Positions 1 through 6,138 of a DNA stretch of 6,138 bases are shown piece after piece. The stretch is from an uncultured bacterium. Its GTDB lineage: Bacteria > Methylomirabilota > Methylomirabilia > Rokubacteriales > CSP1-6. The stretch lies in contig CAMLFJ010000217.1 of assembly GCA_946479205.1 (NCBI GenBank), positions 1 through 6,138 of the forward strand, in the 5' to 3' direction. The first letter of the stretch is position 1, and the number at the start of each line of letters is the position of its first letter. Both the position numbers and the translations under genes were made by a program. The notes under the pieces were generated by a model, which was not told the DNA's origin, did not search any database, and saw only the letters and a list, made by a program, of their open reading frames with translations.

Positions 1-1385
<1,385 letters not shown>

Positions 1386-1399
1386 CAGGCTAGCGCCTG
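1386..1399. terminator. Possible bidirectional hairpin at convergent gene ends
   Basis: CAGGC-TAGC-GCCTG forms a perfect 5-bp stem with a 4-nt loop. It begins directly after the selD TGA and covers the TAG stop of the reductase gene on the other strand (1390-1392). There is no T-run on either side, so this is not a classical intrinsic terminator. Its position between two convergent genes makes a shared 3'-end structure plausible, but a 14-bp dyad can arise by chance in GC-rich DNA. Confidence 0.3.
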
Positions 1400-1734
1400 G
1401 ACGCCGCTCGCCCGCGCCCCGCCGGCGCGATCTCGACGACGAGGCCCGCGCCCCAGCCGTACTTGGTCTCCGATCGCTCCCGGATCGCCGCGATCAGGGC
1501 TCGCTCCGACCCGGCATCGACCACGCGGGCGCGCCCCCTGAACGACCGGCGGCCGACGCGCGCGCGCACCGCGGGCTCCACGAGGAGGTTCCGCACCCAG
1601 TGCGCCTTCAGGCCGTGCTCGGCGACGAGGTAGTAGCGGCCGGCGTGGCGGGTGAACCAGATCTCGATCGGCCGGGCCAGGCCGCTGCGCCGGCCGATCG
1701 TGGTCAGGTAGAGGTACTTCGCCTCGGGGCTCAC
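1390..1734 (-). CDS. Small nitroreductase/quinone reductase family (DUF385, F420/FDOR-like) protein
   Basis: This 114-residue protein has a GTG start at 1734 and a TAG stop at 1392-1390. Its sequence matches the short branch of the deazaflavin-dependent nitroreductase family (split-barrel fold, related to mycobacterial Ddn). Shared features are a first strand KYLYLTTIGRRSG (residues 6-18), RPIEIWF (21-27), GRYYLVAE (32-39), AHWVRNLLVEP (44-54), and a C-terminal KYGWGAGLVVEI segment (91-102). The family uses F420H2, or in some members flavin or heme, to reduce quinones and nitro compounds. The cofactor here cannot be told from sequence alone. The GTG overlaps the stop of the upstream regulator gene by 4 bases (GTGA), and there is no good ribosome site, so translational coupling is likely. 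The frame stays open upstream to 2142 (250 residues), but that extension is Arg/Gly/Pro-rich antisense-like sequence over the regulator, so I prefer the GTG. Confidence 0.8.
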   Translation of the reverse strand: MSPEAKYLYLTTIGRRSGLARPIEIWFTRHAGRYYLVAEHGLKAHWVRNLLVEPAVRARVGRRSFRGRARVVDAGSERALIAAIRERSETKYGWGAGLVVEIAPAGRGRAASRR

Positions 1735-2063
1735 CCGCCGAAGGCGCGGTCGAACTGCCGCCGGGCGGCCTCGTCGAGGCCGCTCCGGAACTTCTGATAG
1801 CGCTCGAGGAAGCGCTTCCCGGCCTTGGTGAGGCGCATCCCGCTCTCGGGCCCGCCCCCGGGCACCCGCTCCACGAACTTGAAGCCCGCCGCCGCCTCGA
1901 GGTCGCGCAGGTAGCCCCACGCGTTGCGATAGGACATCTCGAGCTCCAGGGCCGCCTTCTTGAGCGAGCCGCGCTGGTCGATCAGCTCGAGCAGGCGCGC
2001 GCGCCCGTCCCCGAACTTGAGATCCTCGCCGAACGTGACCCACACCCGCAGCTTGGGCTTCAT
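1731..2063 (-). CDS. ModE-type winged helix-turn-helix transcriptional regulator, DNA-binding domain only
   Basis: This 110-residue protein matches the N-terminal LysR-like DNA-binding domain of the molybdate regulator ModE. It has an opening strand (KLRVWVTF, residues 4-11), FGDGRARLLELIDQRGSL (17-34), the helix-turn-helix around KKAALELEMSYRNAW (35-49), and a wing with a glycine-rich hairpin and RLTKAGKRFLERY (77-89). Full ModE is about 260 residues and carries two molbindin (MOP) domains. Here the protein ends soon after the wing, so it has no visible molybdate-binding part. Stand-alone domains of this kind are common in bacteria and are often named ModE-like, but the ligand is unknown. 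It is the first gene of a two-gene unit with the small reductase, overlapping it by 4 bases. The ATG at 2063 is the only sensible start. No Shine-Dalgarno sequence precedes it, and a -10-like TAAGAT sits 8 nt upstream. Confidence 0.85.
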   Translation of the reverse strand: MKPKLRVWVTFGEDLKFGDGRARLLELIDQRGSLKKAALELEMSYRNAWGYLRDLEAAAGFKFVERVPGGGPESGMRLTKAGKRFLERYQKFRSGLDEAARRQFDRAFGG

Positions 2064-2071
2064 CAGTGCGC

Positions 2072-2077
2072 ATCTTA
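2072..2077 (-). promoter_or_regulatory. Possible -10 element for the ModE-type regulator gene
   Basis: On the minus strand TAAGAT (4 of 6 matches to TATAAT) lies 8 nt before the ATG at 2063. It sits in a small AT-richer patch of very GC-rich DNA. Only a poor -35 (CTGGCC or TGGCCG at 17-18 bp) can be proposed. If used, transcription would start at or next to the ATG and give a leaderless mRNA, which would agree with the missing ribosome site. Confidence 0.3.
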
Positions 2078-2136
2078 CTGAAGGGAGCGGGCGTCGGCCA
2101 GCCGCGGGCCGCGCCCACGCCCGGACGGATCCCCAG

Positions 2137-2171
2137 GCTCATCGCAAGCGGAAACGCGGGTTTACATGAGC
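2137..2171. promoter_or_regulatory. Nested dyad in the divergent intergenic region
   Basis: GCTCAT (2137-2142) is the exact inverse of ATGAGC (2166-2171), and inside them AAAC (2152-2155) pairs with GTTT (2160-2163). The element lies between the divergent regulator and peroxiredoxin genes, in a part less GC-rich than its surroundings. It could be an operator or a weak structure. The arms are short and spaced unevenly, so chance is a real alternative. Confidence 0.2.
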
Positions 2172-2184
2172 TCCGGGTCCAGGT

Positions 2185-2197
2185 CGGGCGTCGCCCG
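2185..2197. promoter_or_regulatory. Perfect 13-bp dyad CGGGCGTCGCCCG, possible operator
   Basis: Six-base arms CGGGCG and CGCCCG flank a single central T. The dyad lies 8 bp upstream of the extended -10-like element at 2206-2214, where a regulator would overlap the -35 region of the peroxiredoxin promoter. A GC-only palindrome in GC-rich DNA is only weak evidence. The neighbouring ModE-type regulator is a candidate binder by position only. Confidence 0.25.
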
Positions 2198-2205
2198 GCC
2201 TGCTG

Positions 2206-2214
2206 TGGTACCCT
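2206..2214 (+). promoter_or_regulatory. Possible extended -10 of the peroxiredoxin-thioredoxin reductase operon
   Basis: TGGTACCCT reads as TG-n-TACCCT, with T1, A2 and T6 of the -10 hexamer kept. It lies 67 nt before the peroxiredoxin ATG, giving a leader of about 60 nt. No recognisable -35 is found at 16-18 bp. The same GTGGTAC core occurs upstream of typA (6028-6034), which is the main reason for listing it. Confidence 0.25.
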
Positions 2215-2267
2215 AGCCGCCGCCCGCTGAATCGCGCGAGCGGACCGCCGCGCTCAAACCACCCTCG

Positions 2268-2273
2268 AGGAGG
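2268..2273 (+). promoter_or_regulatory. Strong ribosome binding site of the peroxiredoxin gene
   Basis: AGGAGG, within the longer purine run GAGGAGGAGA (2267-2276), lies 8 nt before the ATG at 2282. It is one of only two consensus Shine-Dalgarno sites in the window and fixes the start. It suggests a highly translated gene. Confidence 0.85.
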
Positions 2274-2281
2274 AGACACTC

Positions 2282-2785
2282 ATGGCGATCAAAGTTGGTG
2301 ACCGCGTGCCGGATGGCACGCTGACGGAGTTCATCGAGCAGGAGACCCCGGGCTGCACGGTGGGCCCGAACGCGTTCCAGGTGGCGGACCTGACCAAGGG
2401 CAAGAAGATCGTGGTCTTCGGCCTGCCGGGCGCCTTCACCCCCACCTGCTCGGCCAAGCACGTGCCGAGCTACGTGGCCAATATCGACAAGCTCAAGAGC
2501 AAGGGCGTGGACGAGGTGTGGTGCGTCTCGGTCAACGACGCCTTCGTGATGGGCGCGTGGGCCAAGGACCAGAAGAGCACCGGCAAGGTGCGCATGATGG
2601 CCGACGGGAGTGCCGCGCTCACCAAGGCGATGGGCCTCGAGATGGATCTCACCGCCCGCGGCATGGGCGTGCGCTCGCAGCGCTACTCGATGCTGGTCGA
2701 CAACGGCGTGGTGAAGTCGCTGAACGTCGAGGCGCCCGGCAAGTTCGAGGTGAGCGACGCCGACTCGATGCTGAAGCAGCTCTAG
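2282..2785 (+). CDS. Peroxiredoxin, Prx5 type (thiol peroxidase)
   Basis: This 167-residue cytoplasmic protein has the usual length for the Prx5 family, which reduces H2O2 and alkyl hydroperoxides with a thiol. The peroxidatic site is PGAFTPTCS (residues 49-57) with Cys56 as the attacking Cys. Other family marks are VWCVSVNDAFVMGAWAK (79-95), the Arg region GVRSQRYSML (129-138) and VVKSLNVEAPGKFEVSDA near the end. Two other Cys, 25 and 81, are present. Cys81 sits in the conserved SVND segment and is not known to be catalytic. The C-terminal resolving Cys of mammalian PRDX5 is absent, so the enzyme probably works as a 1-Cys type or is reduced directly by a thioredoxin or glutaredoxin. No glutaredoxin domain is fused. 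The thioredoxin reductase gene follows after 15 bp, consistent with a shared peroxide-removal operon. Start is ATG behind a strong AGGAGG. Confidence 0.93.
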   Translation: MAIKVGDRVPDGTLTEFIEQETPGCTVGPNAFQVADLTKGKKIVVFGLPGAFTPTCSAKHVPSYVANIDKLKSKGVDEVWCVSVNDAFVMGAWAKDQKSTGKVRMMADGSAALTKAMGLEMDLTARGMGVRSQRYSMLVDNGVVKSLNVEAPGKFEVSDADSMLKQL

Positions 2786-2800
2786 GCTCTGACCCAGCGC

Positions 2801-3733
2801 ATGGCGGACGTCCAGGACGTCCTGATCGTGGGCGGCGGGGCCGCCGGCTACACCGCCGGCATCTTCGCCGCCCGCGATCGCTGCCGCGCGCTGCTGCTCG
2901 AGAAGTTCTCCTCCGGGGGCCAGGTGCTCAACTGCGAGCACATCACCAACTTCCCCGGGTTCCCCCAGGGCGTCGCGGGCTACACCCTGGGTCCCCTGCT
3001 CCAGGAGCAGGCGACCGCGGCGGGCCTCCAGATCGCGATGAACGAGGTCACCGCGGTGCATCGCGACGGCGACCTCCTGCGGGTCGAGACGGACGGTGAT
3101 GCCTACACCACGCGGACGCTGATCGTCGCGAGCGGCTCGCGCTTCACCACCCTCGGCGTCCCGGGCGAAGAGGAGTTCCTGGGGCGCGGCCTCTCGCACT
3201 GCGCCTCCTGCGACGGCTCCTTCTTCATGGAGAAGCCGGTGATCGTGGTGGGCGGCGGCGACGCGGCGGTGGACGAGGCGATCCATCTCACCCAGTACGC
3301 CTCCTCGGTGACCGTGCTGCACCGCCGCGAGACCCTGCGGGCCTGCGCGAGCCTCCAGGAGCGGGGGCGCGGCGAGCGCAAGATCTCGTTCCGGTGGAAC
3401 ACCGCGCTGCGCGCGATCGAGGGTGCCGACGGCGTCGAGCGCGTGCAGGTCGAGGACGTGAAGAGCGGCAAGACCGCCACCCTCGAGGCCAGCGGCGTGT
3501 TCATCTACGCGGGGCTCACGCCCAACACCGAGTTCCTCGGCGGGCTCGTGCCGCTCGACACCCGCGGACAGATCGTGACCGACCTGCGGATGCGCACCCG
3601 CGTCCCCGGCGTCCTCGCCGCGGGCGACGTGCGCGCCGAGTCCGCCCGCCAGCTCGTGACCTCGGCGGGCGACGGAGCCACCGCGGCGCTGGCCGCGGTC
3701 CAGTACCTGCGCGACGGCCGCTGGGCCGCCTAG
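2801..3733 (+). CDS. trxB: Thioredoxin reductase (NADPH, FAD)
   Basis: This 310-residue, low-molecular-weight thioredoxin reductase passes electrons from NADPH through FAD and a redox disulfide to thioredoxin. In order it has the FAD motif VGGGAAGYTA (10-19), the GGQVLNCEHITNFPGFP segment typical of TrxB (39-55), the redox centre SHCASCDGSFF with Cys134 and Cys137, the NADPH-binding motif VVGGGDAAVDEA (149-160), HRRETLR (174-180, the HRRxxxR signature for NADPH), and the second FAD motif AAGDV with RQLVTSAGDGATAA (283-296). All expected residues are present, so it should be active. It starts 15 bp after the peroxiredoxin stop in the same frame and has no Shine-Dalgarno sequence, suggesting translation coupled to the upstream gene. 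No thioredoxin gene is in the window. A related ferredoxin:NADP reductase is unlikely, since those lack CxxC. Confidence 0.93.
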   Translation: MADVQDVLIVGGGAAGYTAGIFAARDRCRALLLEKFSSGGQVLNCEHITNFPGFPQGVAGYTLGPLLQEQATAAGLQIAMNEVTAVHRDGDLLRVETDGDAYTTRTLIVASGSRFTTLGVPGEEEFLGRGLSHCASCDGSFFMEKPVIVVGGGDAAVDEAIHLTQYASSVTVLHRRETLRACASLQERGRGERKISFRWNTALRAIEGADGVERVQVEDVKSGKTATLEASGVFIYAGLTPNTEFLGGLVPLDTRGQIVTDLRMRTRVPGVLAAGDVRAESARQLVTSAGDGATAALAAVQYLRDGRWAA

Positions 3734-3752
3734 CCGGCGGCGGCAGGCCGGC
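3733..3752. terminator. Possible hairpin between convergent trxB and deacylase genes
   Basis: GCCGGC (3733-3738) can pair with GCCGGC (3747-3752) around an 8-nt loop, directly after the trxB stop and before the stop of the opposing gene at 3763. There is no T-run. It may slow or end transcription in both directions in the 29-bp convergent gap. In DNA this GC-rich such a stem is only mildly notable. Confidence 0.3.
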
Positions 3753-3762
3753 CCGGCGTGAG

Positions 3763-5361
3763 CTACTGAGGCGTCAGCACGCGGCCGGCCGGGATCGCGT
3801 TGTAGCGCGGCCCGTCCACCACGATCCGGCCGTTGACGATGACGTAGGGGATGCCGACCGGGTGGCGGTGCGGATCCGGGAACGTCGCCTCGTCGCGCAC
3901 CGTGGCTGGATCGAAGAGGGCCAGGTCGGCGGCCCGCCCGCCCTGCACCAGTCCGCGGTCCTTCAGGCCGAGCTTGGTCGCGGGCATGCCGGTCATCTTG
4001 TGCACCGCGGTCTCCCACGAGAAGAGGCGCTTCTCGCGGCAGTAGACGCCGAGCACACGCGGGAAGGTCCCGTAGCTCCGCGGGTGGGGCTTGCCAGGAT
4101 GCGGGCCGGGGCCCGCGTGCAGCGACAGCGAGTCCGAGCCCACCATGTTGTGGGCGTAGCTGAGCGCGGTGCCCACGTTCTCCTCGCTCTGCGAGAAGAC
4201 CACCATGGAGACGCCGGCGCGCTCCTCCATCACGAGATCCATCATGGCCTGGGCCGGCTCCTTGCCGGTGCGCCGGGCCAGCTCCGCGATGTGGATGCCG
4301 GCCAGCTCGGGCTTCGAGCAGGTGGCGATCATGATCTCGTCCCAGCCCATGCCGCCCGAGCCGGTGCGCCAGCGCTCGCCGTCCACCAGGCAGTCGCCGA
4401 TCGCACGCTGCCGCGCCTTCGGATCGGTGAGGCGCTCGAGCAGCTTCGAGATGCCGCCGTCGTGCATCCACGACGGGAGGAGGTTGTCCATCTTGGTGCT
4501 GCCCGCCGGATACGGATAGACGTCGCCGGTCACGTCCACCCCGCGGGCGCGGGCGCTGTCGATCATGCGGAGGAGGCGGTCCATCTTCCCCCAGTTCTCG
4601 CGGCCCGAGGCCTTCACGTGGGCGATCTGGACGGGCACGCCGCCCCGCTCGCCGATCGCGATCGCCTCCTCGGCCGCCTGCTCGAGGGTGGCCGCCTCGC
4701 CCCGGATGTGGGAGAAGTAGAGCCCGCGCCGGTCCGCCATGCTGCGGGCGAGCCCGACCAGCTCGTCGGTGTTGCCGTAGACGCTCGGAGCGTACACGAG
4801 CCCGGTGGAGAAGCCGAAGGCCCCCGCGTCGAGCGCCTCCGCGAGCAGGCGCTCCATGCCCTGCTGCTCCTCCGGCGTCACCGCGCGCGCCGCGGCCCCG
4901 ACCGCGGCCAGCCGCAGGGCCCCGTGGCCCACGAACTGCACGATGTTCACCGTGGGGCCGAGCGCCCGCAGGTGATCGAGATACTCGGCGAACGTGTTCC
5001 AGGTGATGGGGATCTTGCCCCCGATGCCGCCCGCCCACTCCTGCACCAGATCCGCGCGGCCCGGGGCGACCGGGGCCGGCGAGAAGCTGCACATACCGAC
5101 CACCTCGGTGGTCACGCCCTGGCGCACCTTGGACTCGGCCGACGGGCACTTGTCGTAGACCAGGTCCGAGTGCGAGTGGATGTCGATGAAGCCGGGCGCG
5201 ACCATCAGCCCCTTGGCGTCGATCACCCGCTCCGCTGGGCCGGCCAGCCCCGGCCCCACCGCCGCGATGCGATCGCCTTCCACCGCGACGTCGGCCGCGC
5301 GCGCGGGCGCGCCGCTGCCGTCCACCACCGTGCCGTTCCGGATCAGGAGCGACCAGGCCAT
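3763..5361 (-). CDS. N-acyl-D-amino-acid deacylase (D-aminoacylase), amidohydrolase superfamily
   Basis: This 532-residue zinc-type amidohydrolase removes the acyl group from N-acyl-D-amino acids, freeing D-amino acid and carboxylate. The N-terminal small domain begins LLIRNGTVVDGSGAP. The metal-site residues known from Alcaligenes D-aminoacylase can all be placed: His62 and His64 (GFIDIHSHSD), Cys91 (VVGMCSFSPAP), His218 (YFSHIRGE), His248 (QIAHVKASG) and Asp410 (GSDS). Further marks are FSTGLVY (184-190), DVYPYPAGST (280-289), and HPRSYGTFPRVLG (426-438). The first five residues fall at nearly the same numbers as in the 483-residue Alcaligenes enzyme (numbers from memory), while about 46 extra residues lie between His248 and the Asp. 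No signal peptide, so cytoplasmic. ATG at 5361 is 4 bp after the cyclophilin stop; only a distant GAGG precedes it, so translation is probably coupled. Exact substrate (D-Glu, D-Asp or neutral acyl amino acids) is undetermined. Some relatives are annotated only as amidohydrolases. Confidence 0.92.
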   Translation of the reverse strand: MAWSLLIRNGTVVDGSGAPARAADVAVEGDRIAAVGPGLAGPAERVIDAKGLMVAPGFIDIHSHSDLVYDKCPSAESKVRQGVTTEVVGMCSFSPAPVAPGRADLVQEWAGGIGGKIPITWNTFAEYLDHLRALGPTVNIVQFVGHGALRLAAVGAAARAVTPEEQQGMERLLAEALDAGAFGFSTGLVYAPSVYGNTDELVGLARSMADRRGLYFSHIRGEAATLEQAAEEAIAIGERGGVPVQIAHVKASGRENWGKMDRLLRMIDSARARGVDVTGDVYPYPAGSTKMDNLLPSWMHDGGISKLLERLTDPKARQRAIGDCLVDGERWRTGSGGMGWDEIMIATCSKPELAGIHIAELARRTGKEPAQAMMDLVMEERAGVSMVVFSQSEENVGTALSYAHNMVGSDSLSLHAGPGPHPGKPHPRSYGTFPRVLGVYCREKRLFSWETAVHKMTGMPATKLGLKDRGLVQGGRAADLALFDPATVRDEATFPDPHRHPVGIPYVIVNGRIVVDGPRYNAIPAGRVLTPQ

Positions 5362-5365
5362 GACG

Positions 5366-5947
5366 CTACTGGGGGACCTCGTTGATCTTCACCGACTTCA
5401 TCTTGTCGCCCACCTTGATCTTGTCTACGATCTCCATCCCCGAGGTGACCCGGCCGAAGACGGTGTACTGGTTGTCGAGGAAGTGGGCCGGGGCCAGCGT
5501 GATGTAGAACTGGCTGCCCGCCGAGTTGGGGGCCTGGGTGCGGGCCATCGCCAGCACACCGCGGACGTGCTTCTGCTTGTTGAACTCGTCCTTGATCGTG
5601 TAGCCGGGGCCCCCGGTGCCGTTGCCCTTGGGATCGCCGCCCTGGACCACGAAGTTCGGCTCCACGCGGTGGAAGGTCACCCCGTCGTAGAAGCCCTTCT
5701 TGGCCAGCGTCACGAAGTTCTCCACCGTCTTGGGCGCATCCTCCGGAAAGAACTCGAGGGCGATCTCCCCACCCTTCTCCATGGTGATGACGGCGGTCTG
5801 TTTCACCTTCTTGCCTCCTTTGGGGGCTTCCTTGGGTGCGGGTGGGGTCGGCTGCTGGGCGCCGACGGGCCCGATCGGGCCGGGGACGGGCAACACGAAT
5901 GTCACGAACAGCGCGACGAGCGCGATGATGGCAATGCGAGCCTTCAC
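5366..5947 (-). CDS. Exported cyclophilin-type peptidyl-prolyl cis-trans isomerase
   Basis: This 193-residue protein catalyses cis-trans isomerisation of X-Pro bonds and probably assists folding outside the cytoplasm. The start is GTG at 5947, fixed by AGGAGG 7 nt upstream; an in-frame ATG exists further upstream but would run through the promoter region. Residues 1-30 form a signal peptide (KAR, hydrophobic IAIIALVALFVTFVL, then a Pro/Gly-rich stretch and a VGA cleavage site before QQ). A Pro/Lys-rich linker follows (31-50). The cyclophilin domain covers about 51-193, with FHR (92-94), Phe99, Gln102, MARTQAPNSAGSQFYI (134-149) and HFLDNQYTVFG. The catalytic Arg (94) is present. The position of human CypA Trp121 is Phe156, as in E. 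coli cyclophilins, which bind cyclosporin weakly. No lipobox Cys is seen, so a soluble exported protein is expected. It is the first gene of a pair with the deacylase. Confidence 0.93.
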   Translation of the reverse strand: MKARIAIIALVALFVTFVLPVPGPIGPVGAQQPTPPAPKEAPKGGKKVKQTAVITMEKGGEIALEFFPEDAPKTVENFVTLAKKGFYDGVTFHRVEPNFVVQGGDPKGNGTGGPGYTIKDEFNKQKHVRGVLAMARTQAPNSAGSQFYITLAPAHFLDNQYTVFGRVTSGMEIVDKIKVGDKMKSVKINEVPQ

Positions 5948-5954
5948 GAATGAG

Positions 5955-5960
5955 CCTCCT
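5955..5960 (-). promoter_or_regulatory. Ribosome binding site of the cyclophilin gene
   Basis: On the minus strand AGGAGG lies 7 nt before the GTG at 5947. It decides the start in favour of this GTG, which also begins a well-formed signal peptide, over upstream ATG codons in the same frame. Confidence 0.85.
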
Positions 5961-5989
5961 TGCGCGTGAGACGCCGGATTGGACTCGTC

Positions 5990-5995
5990 ATTATG
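5990..5995 (-). promoter_or_regulatory. Probable -10 element for the cyclophilin-deacylase operon
   Basis: CATAAT on the minus strand matches TATAAT at five of six bases and is the most AT-rich hexamer in the divergent region. A start about 7 nt downstream, near 5983, would give a leader of about 36 nt including the AGGAGG. The -35 is poor (TGGCGG at 18 bp), so either an activator or a weak -35 must be assumed. Confidence 0.5.
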
Positions 5996-6028
5996 CCCCA
6001 CCGGCGCGCTGGTCCGCCACTCCATCCG

Positions 6029-6037
6029 TGGTACAGT
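6029..6037 (+). promoter_or_regulatory. Possible extended -10 of typA, giving a leaderless start
   Basis: TGGTACAGT reads as TG-n-TACAGT, keeping T1, A2, A4 and T6 of the -10 hexamer. The hexamer ends 7 nt before the typA ATG (6045), so transcription would begin at or within two bases of the start codon. The purine run GAAAGG (6038-6043) is one base from the ATG, too close to act as a normal ribosome site. Confidence 0.4.
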
Positions 6038-6044
6038 GAAAGGC

Positions 6045-6138
6045 ATGCCGCAGCGCCCCGACATCCGAAATGTGGCCATCATCGCGCACGTCGACCACGG
6101 GAAGACCACCCTCGTGGACGCCATGCTCTGGCAGTCCG
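6045..6138 (+). CDS. typA: TypA/BipA translational GTPase, 3'-partial (first 31 codons)
   Basis: Translation from the ATG at 6045 gives 31 residues up to the window edge. [18 protein letters not shown] (residues 8-25) holds the G1/P-loop (AHVDHGKT, Lys20 and Thr21), and the following AMLWQS is typical of TypA/BipA. TypA is a ribosome-associated GTPase related to EF-G that aids 50S assembly and growth under stress. LepA and EF-G share the P-loop, but LepA usually reads IIAHIDHGKSTL and EF-G has a longer N-terminus, so TypA fits best. The full protein would be about 600 residues. It is divergent from the cyclophilin gene over a 97-bp gap. The P-loop context leaves no doubt about frame; the exact family rests on few residues. 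Confidence 0.88.
   Translation, partial: MPQRPDIRNVAIIAHVDHGKTTLVDAMLWQS

Noticed and set aside
2161..2166. TTTACA, a 5-of-6 match to a -35 box
   Set aside because: No AT-containing -10 occurs 16-18 bp downstream on the plus strand; the nearest -10-like element starts over 40 bp away.
2166..2216. Short frame starting ATGAGC in the intergenic region (about 16 codons)
   Set aside because: There is no ribosome site and no recognisable sequence, and it crosses the proposed promoter of the peroxiredoxin gene.
2213..5149. A 978-residue open frame on the minus strand
   Set aside because: It runs antisense to the peroxiredoxin and trxB genes and then out of frame through the deacylase. Its product is Arg/Gly/Ala/His-rich with no family motif, as expected where strong third-position GC bias removes stops from other frames.
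3394..5385. A 663-residue open frame on the plus strand
   Set aside because: It overlaps the end of trxB out of frame and then the deacylase antisense. The composition is low-complexity Arg/Ala/Gly/His and no domain is visible.
5948..6124. N-terminal extension of the cyclophilin to an upstream ATG
   Set aside because: It would bury the signal peptide inside the protein, cross the CATAAT promoter element and overlap typA on the other strand. The GTG at 5947 has a consensus ribosome site.

Overview
The window is a compact, GC-rich (roughly 70% by eye) bacterial chromosome segment holding eight protein genes. There is no RNA gene, CRISPR array, insertion sequence or clear sign of recent transfer. 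Strong third-position G/C, GTG starts, very short gaps and the gene set suggest a free-living, probably uncultured soil or subsurface bacterium. Methylomirabilota/Rokubacteria or a GC-rich proteobacterial relative is a guess from style and gene content, not a demonstrated placement.

Layout from left to right: (1) the 3' part of a fused FAD-oxidoreductase/selenophosphate synthase (SelD) gene on the + strand. (2) A convergent two-gene unit on the - strand, with a ModE-type winged-helix regulator whose stop overlaps the GTG start of a small deazaflavin/F420-type nitroreductase-fold protein. (3) A 218-bp divergent intergenic region with dyad symmetries and weak promoter-like elements. (4) A + strand pair, a Prx5-type peroxiredoxin and a thioredoxin reductase, 15 bp apart. 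(5) A short convergent junction with a possible hairpin. (6) A - strand pair transcribed from the right, an exported cyclophilin-type peptidyl-prolyl isomerase followed after 4 bp by an N-acyl-D-amino-acid deacylase. (7) A 97-bp divergent promoter region. (8) The first 31 codons of a TypA/BipA translational GTPase on the + strand, cut by the window end.

The left two thirds has a redox theme: selenophosphate synthesis joined to a flavoprotein, a flavin/deazaflavin-fold reductase, and a peroxide-removing Prx with the flavoenzyme that would recharge thioredoxin. Whether these cooperate is inference. I see no convincing undescribed system. The points most worth a second look are the SelD fusion beside a molbindin-less ModE-type regulator, the GTGA-overlapped regulator/reductase unit, which is easily mis-annotated as one 250-residue protein, and the apparently leaderless start of typA.
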